From NCBI GenBank assembly GCA_017893485.1, contig CM030362.1, positions 180,876,175 through 180,940,174 on the forward strand: DNA of 64,000 bases. The letters run 5' to 3'. This document shows positions 10,725 through 24,211 of this stretch, one piece after another (the stretch's first letter is position 1; each line of letters starts with the position of its first letter). The notes beneath the pieces were generated by a model. The model searched no databases and was not told where the DNA came from. It saw nothing but the letters and a program-made list of their open reading frames with translations. The position numbers and the translations under genes are program-made. This DNA comes from Hemerocallis citrina. Its lineage: Eukaryota; Streptophyta; Magnoliopsida; Asparagales; Asphodelaceae.

Positions 10725-11467
10725 CACCCCTTCTCTTCTCATTTCACACACCAAAAAGTAATAAACAAGAGAAAGAAAAAGAAAGAGAGAAAGAGTGTCC
10801 TTGTGCTTGGAGGAGTTCTTGCTTGGGGGAGTTCTTGCTAGGAGGAGGACTTGCTGGGTGCTAGGAGTTGGGTCCATCTCTCTTGTTGTTCAATCTTCAT
10901 AGAGGTGGGTGTTCTCATGCTTTCTAATTATAGAATAATGCATGCTAATAATAATGAATGAGTAGTATAGAAAGTTTGATGTGATAAAATAGAATAAATC
11001 TATACTATTACTTGTTGTGGTAGTGAATCATGTTATGTTTAGTAGATTAAAATTTACATCATGTAATTGTTAATGAGAAAAGAGATAATTGATTATTTTG
11101 CCATGCACTGGTAATCATGAATGAAGGAATTATTGATTGTATGAATAATTGTTAGAAATTCTTCGTTTGATGAGCAAATGAATTCTTTTAAAGTAAAATT
11201 GATACTATTGATTTCATTTGGTAAGATATATAATTGTGTTACTTTTGATGGAATTGAAATTCATGTTTTTTTTTGTGAGTAGAAACTATTTAAAAGTTAG
11301 TCTTATTTTCTAAAATATGGATTATAAATTTATGAGTTACTAAACTCAGTTTATATGAACTAATTTCAGTCTAATAAGAGATTAGATCAAATAAAGAATC
11401 AAAATTTTATGAAATAGTGGGATAACAAAGAGTTTGAACAAAACCCTATAAGGTGATTAAATGTCGT

Positions 11468-11712
11468 AGGGTGCATCTGGCCTTGTGGTCTGGCGTTGCG
11501 TTGTCTCCTTGTTCGGCCTGGGTTCAAATCCTGTTACAAAACATTTTCCTTGTTTTTGTTTTAAACCTATTCAAATCCCGAAACTGTGTATAAGGGAATT
11601 TATAAGTCGAAACTGAACGCCAGAGTCCATTGGACTCACTGGCCAGCGGGTTTGGGTCTGGGCGTTGATTGTGGTTGACCAGAGGTCATGGGTTCGAAAC
11701 TCGAGCACCCCT
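11468..11712 (+). repeat. Two tRNA-like modules in LTR1
   Basis: Two segments each end in a pol III B-box-like sequence: GGTTCAAATCC at 11521-11531 and GGTTCGAAACTC at 11691-11702. Each is preceded by A-box-like sequence (TGGCCTTGTGG near 11478). Spacing resembles tRNA genes, but no cloverleaf with correct acceptor pairing could be drawn, so these are relics rather than tRNA genes. The same pair occurs in both LARD LTRs. Confidence 0.5.
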
Positions 11713-13260
11713 TTTTTGATTTTAGTATGGAAAACTTTAGATATAAACTTTATTATTGATATAAAATGAATTGGAAAATATTAAGAGATAATATAAAGTT
11801 TTCTTGTATATTTTTGAAGTATAAAATGGAATTTTGTGAATAGAACTTTGTAGTGAAGAAAAGCAAAGCATTAATTTGTGAAGTGATTTTGAGGAGATTA
11901 TACTTTTGTTTTGTTTAATAAATATTTGAAGTGAATTGAGACATTGTAAGAGTTTGAATTTGTTAAATAAATTTTCTGCTGATAAAGATGTGTTCTTGAA
12001 AGAAATTATTTGCTATAGAGATTATGAATAACTAGATCATGATTAGTGTCAAGACTAAGAGAATGATTACTTTGTGGATAAGTGTTAAGACAAGTTATTG
12101 ATCATTTGTGAATAAAATTGAAGATGAAAATATCTAAGTTTAAGACATGTTTATTTAAGGGTATGTGTACCCATGAGTTCTTGTAGATGAAAAAGTTGTG
12201 ATTTAGAATTAGTGAGACCTCGGGTACCGGCACTATTGAATTGAAAAGAGTTGCAATATATTTTGAGATATGGCCATGGAGCTATCTCGTATTTGTTGAT
12301 TAAGTCTGGTAGGAGGTAAAACTAATTCTAGGTATGGAAATTTATTCATGTCTTGAACTAAATAATTAGGCATATAAGTGAAGATGTTGTGAACCTGGGA
12401 AAACGTAAGTGGGTTGCTTCTATATAGTCGGCGATGGATCTCCGTGACTATAGACCCAGTCGGCGGTGAATCTCCGTGACTGTGGTTGCTCCGTGGGAGA
12501 CGGGCTTTTATTTTTTATCTGGGACTTTGCGTAGTCAGGCGAATAGTTTGCCATACTGCAATGTATATATGTATACCGGGGCTAAATGGGCACTTGCGGG
12601 ATGATTCGCACGATGAGGGATCGGTTATAACAGTCGGCGGTGGATCTCCGTGGCTGGGATCCATATTCATGGAATGATCTAATCCTTGTTTTATTACTGG
12701 ATTGTTTCATGATGAGGGATCAAACCCTTAAATGTGGAGTACGTAGGTGCTTGCCCTCGGACCTATGTAGTATGGGATGTATAGAATCTGAACAAGTATG
12801 CATTAGTGTCATCCTATTATAAAATGTGTGCATTAGGCATTAAGGCATGACATACACTTACATGTTTAGCGTAGTCACAATTTAACACTTTGTTGTTCAT
12901 TCAATTTTTGTGGTTTGTTAAAGTATTGAGATCGTTATATGTACGGCATAGAGAGGATGGCCGAGTATAACATTTTCATCAGTTGTAAGTGACTGACATG
13001 CCCACAGCTTAACATGCAGGTAATGGACTTTTATGAAGAAGTAAAGATGTTATGATGCAGTTGATGACTTACATTATTAAAGTCGTACAAGTTGTATTTT
13101 ATTCTATTGTTGTAATTCTTTTATTCTTCAGCTATGTAACAACGTGTAATGAACTTTGATGTTGTTGAAAAGTTTTAATTTCCTTGTAAAATTGTACGAA
13201 GTGAAGTAAAGATCCTGTGAAATCTCGAATTCGGTCTTATTTGGAATTCGGGGCGTTACT

Positions 13261-13306
13261 GGGAGAGTTGGACTTCAGACTTACCGTTTTGTGTTTTAGC
13301 TAGTTG
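13261..13306. other. 46-bp sliver of Tat2 tail between two solo LTRs
   Basis: It contains the LTR1 target duplication GGGAG (13261-13265) and the LTR2 duplication AGTTG (13302-13306). The core resembles array monomers (ACTTACCGTTTTGTG). It continues at 34992 once LTR2 is removed. Confidence 0.8.
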
Positions 13307-15478
13307 TGTAAGACCCCTCAAAATAGTATACATCTATTTTGTATTTTAATCTGTGCACGATTGAGAGTTGCACGTATTAATAGAATTTTCTCAATTTTAA
13401 TTGAGTAAGTACTGAAACATATGATTATTCGATATGTTTTGAACTCAACGAAGGTGCAAATGCAAGACCGGAGTTGAGATATCTTCTCAATTAAGTCATA
13501 TATTAGTCTTAACTATAATTGAGTTGGGACGTATACTATTGAATTATTATTTCGTATGGTAATAATATGATTTTATGTGTGTTATTACAAATTGTATGTA
13601 CAAATTATTTGTGTGTATTTCAATTTCTATTGTGTGATTTTAATTAACCTAACTAACTCATTTAAATGGACTCAAACTAGACTTAAACTATACCCAAATG
13701 AACCCAACTTGATCCTAACTGACTCTACACTTGTAGTGTAGCATGTCATGTAACAAAAAACAAAAAAAAGAGTTGTGCATGTGTGGCCGGCCAAACACAA
13801 ATTGGAGGGAAGGGTTTGAGTTCTTATATTTGGAATCTAGGGTTTCTTGTATTCCAAAATGCAAATGGGTGCACTTTCTCCACTCCTACACTCCACCTCC
13901 ATCACAACCCAATCAAATGCAAGATGCCACTCCTTCCCCATGCATCTTGCCGGCCAAACAACCCCCCACATCATGAAGAAGCCTCTTCTTAAACCCTCAT
14001 TCAAGCCCCACTTCATTTCTTCCTTCATTCTACTTGCAAACCATTTCTACTACACTTATACACTAACTATAAGGAGCTACCTACTGAAATGGAGGAAGGA
14101 GAAGGAGAGAAGGAGTGGAACAAGGAGCCAAGGAGCCAAGGAGCGAAAAGGGCTAGGAGCTTGGAGCAAGAAGGGCCAAAGGCAAGGCTAGGAGCTTGAA
14201 GTTGTAATTTTCATCAAAATATTAAGGTGGGTGTTTCTAAACATTTGAGGTGTTTAATTTTTGTGTGGGAAATTGTGACGTAATCTTAACAGTATGAGGA
14301 GTCATTAAATGTGTAATTAAGTGGTAGAAATTTGTTGCATGTTAGTTTATTCGTGCAAGACTCGATGAAAACACAGTAAAGAGGTAAACAGAAAAGTGTG
14401 CTAGGTCTGGACGTTATAACTCAAAAATTACTTAGAGTTTGAAGTTAAAATTTTAAACATAGATTCTTATGCATGTTATACATCTTGCTTCCAAATTTCA
14501 TAATTTTTGGAATTTATTTTCTATTTTAATTTAATACGAACTTGAACTTTGACTGCACAGAAAACCGACTTAACTTGTGTTCTAACTATGATTTTCAAAG
14601 CTTATAAATTTGTAACCAATTAAGATCTATTGCTGAAATTTTAGTATGTGTTTCGAATATGTGTCAAGTGATTAAATATAAAAATTTATAATTTTTGGAC
14701 ATCGTTTGCTATTTTTAGAAAATCCGAAACCACTGACTGTTCTGAAAAGAAAAGACAGAGTGAAGATGATCTGTTCTATTTTTAGTTAATATTCAAGATG
14801 TCATAATTTGAAAAGTACTAGGTAGAATCACTTGAATTTTAAGTATGTTCTGTTATCTTGTATTTAGAACCTATGTTCCAAATTTCATGAAGTTTAGAGA
14901 TCATTTGCTATTTTTAAAGTATTTTTATGTTAGCACTGGTTAATTGTTGCTCTGTTCTGGAGATTATTGAATGCATGTTAAAGAATGGCTTATTTGTCCA
15001 CTTAAACAAATTAATCTGAAGAAGTATATAACTAGAGAGTTTTAGACACATATAACATTTTTTGTAATGTCTAAGAACGCAAGGTTTGGATCAGTACACG
15101 AATTATAATGAATTTTGCAAGTGACGATGGAAACACACAGATTCATAAAGCTCACTCTTTTGTACTATGCCTATGAAATTGAGTTGAACTTGTAGAATAT
15201 GAATTTTAAGTTGCTGTTGTGGGTCATAAATCATATTGTGGATGTGGAAATGAGTTAGGACTTAAATTATCTAAAGTTTCATGTTATGAGTAGCTCATGT
15301 GTGCTTGTAGACCTACAATATAGACATGTTTGTTCACTGTTTTGAAACAGGAATTGCGATGGATGTTTATGTATTATTGTTGATCACTTTGAGATGAGAT
15401 TCATGCCCAATTTGTATTTGTGCTTGATGTCTACTTTGAGTAGAAGCATGGAGAGCACCCGATCGCATTTCTTTGAAG

Positions 15479-15503
15479 AAACGGGACGGGAACGATCCCG
15501 TTT
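15479..15503. repeat. 8-bp perfect inverted repeat in LTR2
   Basis: AAACGGGA and TCCCGTTT are separated by 9 bases. The role is unknown. Confidence 0.6.
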
Positions 15504-16689
15504 TGGTATGAATGCCAATTGTGTGCTTGCTGTTTGGAAATATGATTTTTCATTTTTAGAGATCTTTAGCACTCTTTTTTAGTATTCTTGGTGTGAAATT
15601 TATTCTTAGGGTAGTGCACCCATGTTGGGCTATATTGGTTGAGTATTGAGACTCTAGAATTAAGTCATGTTGGTATATCTAGACGGGTAGAATAAGGACC
15701 TGTGTTGCATAGAACCCATGGGAGGAGACGACTCTTGCGCCGATGTGCTCGCCGTTCATGGAAGGACTCCATATTTGTGTTTGATGCTACCACTTGTCAA
15801 TGACCGTGGAGCGTGAGGATAGTGGGAGCAATGTGTTTAGGTCGTGATATAACTCCAAGCGTAAATTGCGGTTGCGGTGATCGACGGAGTTGGTTCGTCG
15901 TTGGTTCGGGTCAAGTGTGGGCCGAGGCGGGCCAACTCTTGGACCGGATTAAGGGCCAAGTTGAGCCCTATTATGGGATGGGTTACGTTTTAATAATGAA
16001 AAAGGTAATTAACTATAAACGAGCCTACATGTAGAACTTACATGAAAGTTGATAGATTGCCTAACTAAGAGTGTCGACTAAAATGAAATAGAACTAGACT
16101 CGCCTAATAATTCACAATGAGATAATGAAAAAGGACTAGAGATTGATTAGAGTCTTGGAATTTAGATAATCAGATGACCAGGTAAAAAACTAGTAATCAT
16201 ATAATTAACCTTCTTCTTAATCTTGGTCATAGAGTGGGTTAGCACTTGTACCTTGGGTTAGTGGTGTTGTAGGACTAGATCGAGTCTTGGTTGAATGTAA
16301 GGACAAGCACTAGTGAGTGGTGTTCGTCTGTCAGGAGGAAGCGTGGCGTCATCACGCCTGACCAAATCCTAATTTCGTTTAACGCGGGTAGGAGACTTGG
16401 AGAAAGGCCCAACTGGGGAGCGGCTCAGAGGGAAAGGCTCTAATATCTTCGGCCAGAGTGCCTTTATGTTCGTAACAACTTTTGAGGAGGTCTGGAGTGG
16501 GGGTGTCTCGATTGCAAGTTCTGGTCTAGTATAAGGACGAGGGTAACGGAGTTGGGGAAACTCTATATCCGTCAGGTCCTATGTTGATCAATGCGGGCAG
16601 GAGGCTTAGAGAAAGGCCCTGAGAGTGATACTGTGGGAAATGCTCTATGTCCTTCGGCAAGGAGCCCTAGTGTTTGTCACTACAAACCG

Positions 16690-17030
16690 CAAAGGCTTTC
16701 TTGGCATTTTTTTTGGCTATCTCGGCGTTTATAAACATCGGGATAGACCGTAGCGGTGTTTCTGGAAACGCCGCTAGAAACGATGCAATAGTGAGCGTCG
16801 GGATGGATATAGAGTCTATCTCAGTGTTTTTTAGAAACGCCGCTATAGCCTATATCTATCCCGGCGTTTAATTGAAAAGCGCCAGTATAGAGCGTTTGTC
16901 AAGAAAAGGGAAAATGTAATCTATCAAGGCGTTTTTGACCTAAAACGCCGGGATAGGTTATCATATTTTTTTTGTAAAAAAAACACCCAATCCCGGTGTT
17001 TTTGTCTAAAAATGCCGGGATAGATAGGTT
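16690..17030. repeat. Left subterminal repeats of the outer CACTA
   Basis: At least four imperfect palindromes occur, for example near 16857-16892 (CCCGGCGTTT..AAAAGCGCCAGTATAG), 16922-16963 (GGCGTTTTT..AAAACGCCGGGATAG) and 16990-17025 (TCCCGGTGTTTT..AAATGCCGGGATAG). In En/Spm elements such clustered repeats bind the TNPA-type protein. The binding role here is inferred from family knowledge. Confidence 0.75.
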
Positions 17031-17225
17031 TTTTTTTTTTTTTTTGAATTTTAAAACATTTTTAATAAAAAATTACCCTGCATCAAAAATATTCAAATAT
17101 ATGAAGTACAAGAGAATTGACATTAATCCATACAATACAACTGAAAAATGTCACCAATAGTTACAAATTTAAAGCCTACAGCACAAGGGTAACAAATCTT
17201 AGCATCATCATCATCATGAAGCTCA

Positions 17226-17834
<609 letters not shown>

Positions 17835-18033
17835 CTGTTCGCAATAAACAGTACATTTAGGACAAGTACAAAAGAATATTATAAACTCTCTAGCATATAA
17901 ATAATATAGATAACTTCGTAACAAGTATTAGATTGGAAATAAATGTGTAGAATCAGTGGTAATCAATCACAACTAGAGTGTGATTTTCCGAAACATTCAT
18001 AAAACTTCATTATTAAATTAAAGGAGAATATAA

Positions 18034-18252
18034 TGGATATCGGCAGGAATTCGTAAAACTTCATTACATGACACTTTGGTTTCTGAAAATTATGATTTAA
18101 ATATACCATTGTTTACTGAATCTTCTATCATCAACGGAGTTTGCAAAGATTCACCCAATAACGATGCGGATAATATTCCTGAAGGATACGACAGACTTGT
18201 CTGTGAAGACAACAAACCCCTGCTTTTTTCAGCAGGTTATCTAGTTTTATAA
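18034..18252 (+). other. Open segment of 72 codons without ATG, possible captured exon
   Basis: Between a TAA at 18031 and a TAA at 18250 the frame stays open and reads protein-like text such as LNIPLFTESSIINGVCKD and NIPEGYDRLVCEDNKPLLF. It lies 200 bp past the L17 fragment within the outer CACTA. I do not recognise a domain. It could be a second captured gene piece or chance. Confidence 0.3.
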
Positions 18253-18499
18253 TATCAAGAATGTGCTCCAATGTAAACAAAAATTCTAACTTTTAACAAA
18301 AATTCTCACCCACTCTCTATTCCTGTAATGTTAAAGGCCTCTATGCATAACCCAACCTAAACTGGATGTTCTCTAACTAAAGAAAACTACTAGAGTGACT
18401 GTTTTCAAATGAAACTCGCCTTATGAAAATGCATTGTTGACTGTAATGCATTGTTTTAGCTTCCAAAATAATTATTTCAAACCACTGAACCCACTACAA

Positions 18500-18740
18500 C
18501 ATTTATAAGCTACAGCGGCATATATACCCCGGCGTTTTCCTAGTCCTGCCGGGATAGGGTAGGACGAGGAATGATATTAAAATTTCTATCGATATACGGC
18601 TGTGTTTTACAACAAACGCCTCTGTAGAGCATCCTATAGCGGCATTTTTTTAAGAAATGCCGGTGTATGAAATGCCCTAATGTACATAAAATTCTTGTAA
18701 CCCTACCGCGGCGTTTTTATTAAAGAACGTCGGGGTATTG
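18500..18740. repeat. Left subterminal repeats of the inner CACTA
   Basis: Three imperfect palindromes: near 18528-18556 (CCCCGGCGTTTT..CTGCCGGGATAGG), 18636-18668 (AGCGGCATTTTTTT..AAATGCCGGTG) and 18705-18738 (CCGCGGCGTTTTT..AACGTCGGGGTA). The same words recur at the right end, 31300-31640. Confidence 0.75.
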
Positions 18741-19901
18741 AATGAGATAAAATCCCCAAATCCTCCTGAACCCTAACATTTCGCTGCTTCTTTCTCTAAA
18801 TTTCCCAAAACCCCAAATTAAAGAAGGCGAAAAAATCGACCGCCATTTGTGCCTCCTTCCCTTCATCGCCGTTCCCGACATCTCCTCTGCCGTCGGAGTG
18901 GGTCCTGTCGCTATCCCCGCCTCTTTGTCGTGGTCACTCTTTCTCTCTCCCCCCCTTAAACTCCCGATCCTTGCTCTTCCTAATGTCGCCACTGTCGTAG
19001 CCCACGCCATCGCCTTCTACGTAGCCCGCGTCGTCGTCGTTTTCGTAGCCCCCGCCGTCAGCCCCCTGAGTCCTCCCCCGTCCCCCCACCGTCGAAAACT
19101 TCGGCATTGAGTGGTATAATACTTTATTCTTCGCGTTGGTATGAATTGTTTATCCATGTGCTAAATATAAATGTTATTATTGTGCTAACTACTTTTTTTA
19201 CTAATAATTAGTCACACACCAAATAAATAAAGTGTCTTGTTCTTCTTGTTATCATATTGACCGCACGGCACCCTCGTTATTCGCCCTATTTCTCTCAACA
19301 GCAAATATCCTTCACCATCATCATCTCCTTGAACGGAAAAAAAATTCAAGGGAGACTATATTTGAATTGATATTAGACTCGAACACAAAGCGTTTGATCA
19401 ATTGCCACAAAGGTGCTTGACATAATTCCCACAAAGGTGGTTTAGGGTTGTGTGAATAGAGTAGATTGTATTGATTTTAATTGTTTTTGATACAATTTTT
19501 GTTGAGATTTATTTATTTTAGAGTAAATTGGTTTACAGTTTATTTGTTTTAGGAATTTGATTATAGATTTTAGAGTTCCATGAATATAGTCACTTTTATT
19601 CTAAAATGTTTAATGTTCTAAAGTGTTGAATAATCTTGAGGTGTTATGTTTAATTGGAGTTACATATATTAATTAAAACCAGATTTTAGGGTTTTAAGAA
19701 TAGAGTTGTTTTTGCTGAGATTTATTTGTTTTATAGTTAATTTTGTTAATAGGCTTTTAATACACTTGAAATTTATCATACTTGTTGACATATGTAATAT
19801 ACATGAAAATCAACTAGGGAATGTTTTTAAAAAGGTGAAATTAATTAGAAAAATGCATTTTCAATCTAATACTATTCAATATATCAAATTTAAATTTCAG
19901 A
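18741..19901 (+). other. Leader region of the inner CACTA
   Basis: A Pro/Ser/Val-coding, GC-rich patch (18840-19100) is followed by AT-rich sequence up to the transposase start. It is a likely promoter and 5' untranslated region with introns. The short ORFs have no recognisable domain. Confidence 0.4.
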
Positions 19902-22664
19902 TTGGGTGCTACTGTTATAATGGATAGAACTTGGATTAGTAAACCACGATTATCCAAGGAGTACCGGGATGGTGTTAAAGATTTTATTATCTTCGCCAAA
20001 CGAAATTCCCATGATCCCAATTTAATTCTTTGTTCATGTCTCAGGGGTAAAAATTGTAATTTGAGGACATGTGACGTAGTACAGACACATTTGGTTGTCA
20101 ATGGTTTTCTACAAGGGTACACATGGTGGTTTTGTCATGGAGAGGGTCATACGTCAGCTCCTGTTTGCCTGGTTGTATTAGAAAATGAAGATGAGCCCTT
20201 AGTGAACGATGACTTAAGTATTCCCGATGAAATGCATGCTTTGGTGCAGGATGCCTTGGGGATTCATAATGTTTCATTTACACCAATAATCCAACAACCC
20301 AAGTTCATAATGAGTCAACAGAAACATCACACAGTGGTGGTGGGGTGGAGGAGGAAATGCCTGGCTCCGGTCCTGAAATGAATAAACAGCACAAATCCTT
20401 CACTAAGTTGCTGGAAGATGTCAATACTCCTTTGAATCGTGATTGCACCAAATTCTCTAAGTTCTCATTCATTGTCAGACTATTTCAGATCAAATGTTTA
20501 AACGAGTGGTCTGCCAAGTCCTTCACTATGCTACTTGAACTATTGAGTGAAGCATTTCCAGAAATTTGTATTCCAAACTCCTCCCATAAAATCAAAAAAT
20601 TCCTAAAGTCTTTTGATCTAGGATATGAGAAGATAGCAGTATGTCCAAATGATTGTATGCATTTTAGGAGAGGTAAGGAGAGTCTCGAGAATTGCAAAGT
20701 ATGCAGTTCTTCAAAATGGGCAGAAACACCAAATCAAGACGATCAAACAATTGCTCTTGTTAAGGGAAGTGGGAGAAAGAAGCCTGCCAAACTATTGCGT
20801 TAATTTCCTTTGATTCCTAGGCTACAAAGACTATTTTTCTTCAAAAACTTCTTCTAATATGAGATAGCATGCTGAAGGTCGTAACAATGATGGGATTCTT
20901 AGACATCCTGCTGATTCTCAATCTTAGAAAAAAATTAATCAAAGATATCCCGATTTTGCGGAAGTTCCTCGCAGTGTGAGACTTGAATTAGCTAGTGATG
21001 GTTTCAACTCTTTTAGGCAAATGAGTAGTACATACAGCGGATGGCCTGTTGTGTTAATCCCATACAATTTGCCCCCTTGAAAATGCATGAAGTAGTCATC
21101 GTTTATTTTGTCCATGATAGTTCCTAGACCGAAAGGCCCCGGAAATGATAAAGATCTGTACCTACAGCCGTTAATAGATGAACTTCAGAAATTGTGGGAG
21201 GGTGTTCCTACATTGATGCAATGGCTAAAGAAACATTTTGTCTTCGGGTCGCATTGACTTGGATAATCAATGATTTTCCCGCATATGCAAATTTATCTGG
21301 ATATACTACTAAAGGACGTTATGCATGTCCTTGTTGTGCTGACCAAACCCATTCAAGTTGGTTGTACAATGGCAGAAAGTTCTGCTATATAGGTCATAGG
21401 AGATGGTTGCATGACACACATATATTTCGGGCAGAGACAACAATATTTTATGGTACAGATGAGTGGGGACATGCTCCTGGAGCTTCATCTGGGTCAGATG
21501 TGTTGAAGCGGCTAGATGGTTATCAGTTCAAATATGGAAAAGAACAACAAGTCAGCAAAAAAGGCAAGAAAAGGGCAAGGGGGGAGCAACATGAGGACAC
21601 CGATCTATGTGACGCAGATGAGTGTCACACCATGACGGATTTTTGCGCATGGAAGAAGAAGAGTATTTTCTTCAAATTGTCGTATTGGGAATTCAACTTA
21701 TTACGACATAATTTAGATGTGATGCATATAGAAAAAAATATCGGTGAAAATTGTATAGGAATAGTTATAAAAGATGATCGAAAGACAAAGGACAATCTCA
21801 AGAGCCGCCTTGATTTGATGTCGATGGGCATCCGACATGAGTTGCACCCAGAGAAATTCTCGAACAAGAGAGTCACCTACCTCCTGCAATATATTCAACG
21901 TCAAAATCGGAGTTGGAATTGTTTTGCAAAGTTCTACTGGAACTTAAAGTTCCGGATGGCTATTCTTCTAACATAGCAAGGTCAGTCAACTTTAAGGAGA
22001 AGAGGCTTCAGGGTCTAAAGTCACACGACTACCACATCTTGATGCAGGATTTCCTTCCTGTGGTCCTAAGATCTTCAATGTGTGAGCAAATCATTACTGT
22101 CCTTAAAGATCTTTGTAGCATACATAAAAGAATTTGCTCACGAGTGTTCCGTGTTGAAGATATTGACCAATTGGAGCAGTGTGCGGCATTGACACTTAGT
22201 AAAATGGAGATGATATTTTCTCCATCGTTCTTCATTATAATGATTCACTTGATAATCCACCTTGTCGGTGAAGCCAGATTCGGGGATCCTGTACATTATC
22301 GGTGGATGTATCCCATTGAGAGGAAATTATTCATGTCTCATCCAAAACTGAAGCCTTCAATAGCTTGTTTCTTTTATTCCCATACACCATTCTAATGCAA
22401 TAATTTTACATGTTTAAGTACCTATACCGACCTAAGGGTTATGTTAAAAATAGAGCATATCCTGATGGCTTAATAGTTGAAGGGTATTTCTCAGAGGAGT
22501 GTTCAAATTTTTGTTCCAGGTATCTACAGGGTGTAGAGACATCTTTCACTAGACCAAGGAGAAATCCAGATATTTCCAACCTTGATGGGGCTAAATATCT
22601 TTTCAAGACCGCTGGCACTACTATTGGTAAAGTTGATGCATTTGAATTAGATAACTTAACATGA
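19902..22664 (+). pseudogene. TNP2-type CACTA transposase (pseudogene)
   Basis: This enzyme would cut and paste CACTA elements. The N-terminal transposase-associated domain starts at 19920 (MDRTWISKPRLSKEYRDGV), with LCSCLRGKNC, HLVVNGFLQGYTWWFCHGE. The Transposase_21 core follows from about 20400: LDLGYEKIAVCPNDCMHFR, FPLIPRLQR, then LTWIINDFPAYANLSGYTTK, YACPCCADQTHSSWL and LDVMHIEKNIGENCIGIV. DUF4218 follows (21913-22395: NIARSVNFKEKRLQGLKSHD, GDPVHYRWMYPIERKLF), then AYPDGLIVEGYFSEECSNFC. Stops at 20801 (where family members have an aromatic residue before FPLIP) and near 21080 (in the YNLPPW region), plus frame changes near 20370 and 21950, show it is dead. Confidence 0.92.
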
Positions 22665-23164
22665 GAACAAGCACATCGATATGTGCTAGACCACCATGCA
22701 TCAGTGGAGCCATTTCGAGAGTAAGTCGATTTTGAATTGAAATCGAATATAATGAAAAACACAGTATGATATTAACTTACATTTGTCATTCCTTATTGAT
22801 TTCCCTATATGCTAGTGAATTTGTCAGGGACATCAAAAAGAAGGGCTAGATGACCAAGAAGACTGCAACTACGTGAACAAAACAAGATGATGAATGAAAA
22901 GTTCCATATGTGGTTTGAATCCCATGGAGGTGAATTCAGAAAATACAGCTCATTCTTGATTATATCTTTATTATTCACGGTGCTGATACGATTTGTTCAA
23001 AATTTATAGGTACATTCTTTGGGTTGTGATGGTGTGTCATCTGAAATAAAAATACTTGCCAAATACCCCCAAAAGATGGTCAAAAGATACGCAGGATATA
23101 TATATAATGGCTTCAGATTTCGTACTAAGGATCGTGAACGTAATTTGAAGTCTCAAATAGTGTA

Positions 23165-23707
23165 ATGGTAGTGACTTCTAAGACTAGAAGTTATGCTTCG
23201 AAGATCGGCACGAGGCCTGTAGATGGAGATATCGACTACTGTGGGGTATTTACGGATATCATTGAGTTGAATTATTTCAGACATTTTCGGGTTGTCTTAT
23301 TTCGTGGGGATAATGCTGGGTTTGATAAGAATTTTGCTAATAACAAAGATAAGTTAGGTTTCACAATTATAAACTTCGCAAATTGGATTCACACCAATAC
23401 ACACATTAGCCACGAACCATTTGCGTTCCCATCCCAAGTGCTACAAGTGTTCTACATTGAAGATCCAACCCTGCCAAAATCGTACGTGGCTCTTACTATG
23501 CAACCAAGAGATGTATTCCAACTGGGCGATACTTCAGAAGATGAAGACGATGATGTCATGAATAGTTACATTGCAGACAATTTTTCTGTGTTTTATGTAA
23601 ATACAACCGATGGCAGTATTTGCCCTACTTGGCTCTGCACGGATGGAGAAGAGGGTGGTGTATTGGAAGATTGTAATGTAGTTTTGAAGACTAGTTTAAA
23701 TAAATAA
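23165..23707 (+). pseudogene. DUF4216 C-terminal part of the CACTA transposase
   Basis: The open block reads VDGDIDYCGVFTDIIELNYF and HFRVVLFRGDN, matching the DUF4216 region that follows the transposase core in plant CACTA proteins. It ends with an acidic stretch (EDEDDDVMNS). Just upstream (23010-23160), KMVKRYAGYIYNGFRFRTKD is the usual lead-in, separated by a stop at about 23164. The gap 22665-23000 holds broken exon text (EQAHRYVLDH, FVRDIKKKG) and probable intron sequence. Confidence 0.85.
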
Positions 23708-23797
23708 ATATCAATTTTGATGGCATCTTATACTCCTATGTTTTGATGCTTGTTGTAATTTTTCATAGTGAGTTTGCAATTTATATCACAAATATTA

Positions 23798-23967
23798 GGG
23801 TAATGCTACACCTACTACCAAATCTACTACCTTTATCTTTACTACCTTAGGTGGCACACTTCTATTGAATGTTTCTACCACCTACTCTACCATAACCTCC
23901 AATAATAGTGTGCCATCTAAGGTAGTAAAGATAAAGGTAGTAGATTTGGTAGATGTAGCATTACCCC
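23798..23967. mobile_element. MULE-type MITE, 170 bp
   Basis: Two nearly perfect inverted arms of about 60 bp (23798-23859 and 23906-23967) begin GGGTAATGCTAC and GGGGTAATGCTAC. A 9-bp duplication CAAATATTA flanks it (23789-23797 and 23968-23976), the size typical of Mutator-like insertions. Inside lies only a short loop. The close match of the arms suggests a recent insertion or a snap-back family. Confidence 0.88.
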
Positions 23968-24211
23968 CAAATATTATATACGGATCAATTTATAGTGATT
24001 TGCTTGATTTTTCATATTTAATATTATATGTCTTGTAATTTTCATGCCTTAAATCTTGTTAATTTGTCTTCAAAGTAAATGTATATATGCATACATTGTT
24101 CATTAATTGTCACATTTATGTATTCTGAACATGTTGTATGTTAATTTAATTATTTGTTTTAATTATTTGTTAATTATTCATCTTTAATGATTTTATTGAT
24201 TCTGTGATAGG

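Larger units (their letters stand above)
9650..13260 (+). mobile_element. LTR1: solo LTR, 3.6 kb, same family as the LARD LTRs
   Basis: It starts TGTAACACCCCGCAAAATT and ends GGAATTCGGGGCGTTACT. It is flanked by GGGAG on both sides (9645-9649 and 13261-13265), so it is an LTR insertion reduced by LTR-LTR recombination. Its ends and several internal blocks match, on the opposite strand, the LARD LTRs at 37622-49431 and 59027-63462: the start AACACCCCGCAAAATT, the repeated CGGCGGTGAATCTCCGTGAC near 12430-12660, and the end TTCCTTGTAAA..TTGGAATTCGG. By eye it is strongly diverged from them. The last base is T instead of A. No coding potential is supported. Confidence 0.88.

Noticed and set aside
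13743..14191. Overlapping plus-strand ORFs in LTR2
   Set aside because: No domain or conservation visible. They lie in an LTR and have mixed frames.
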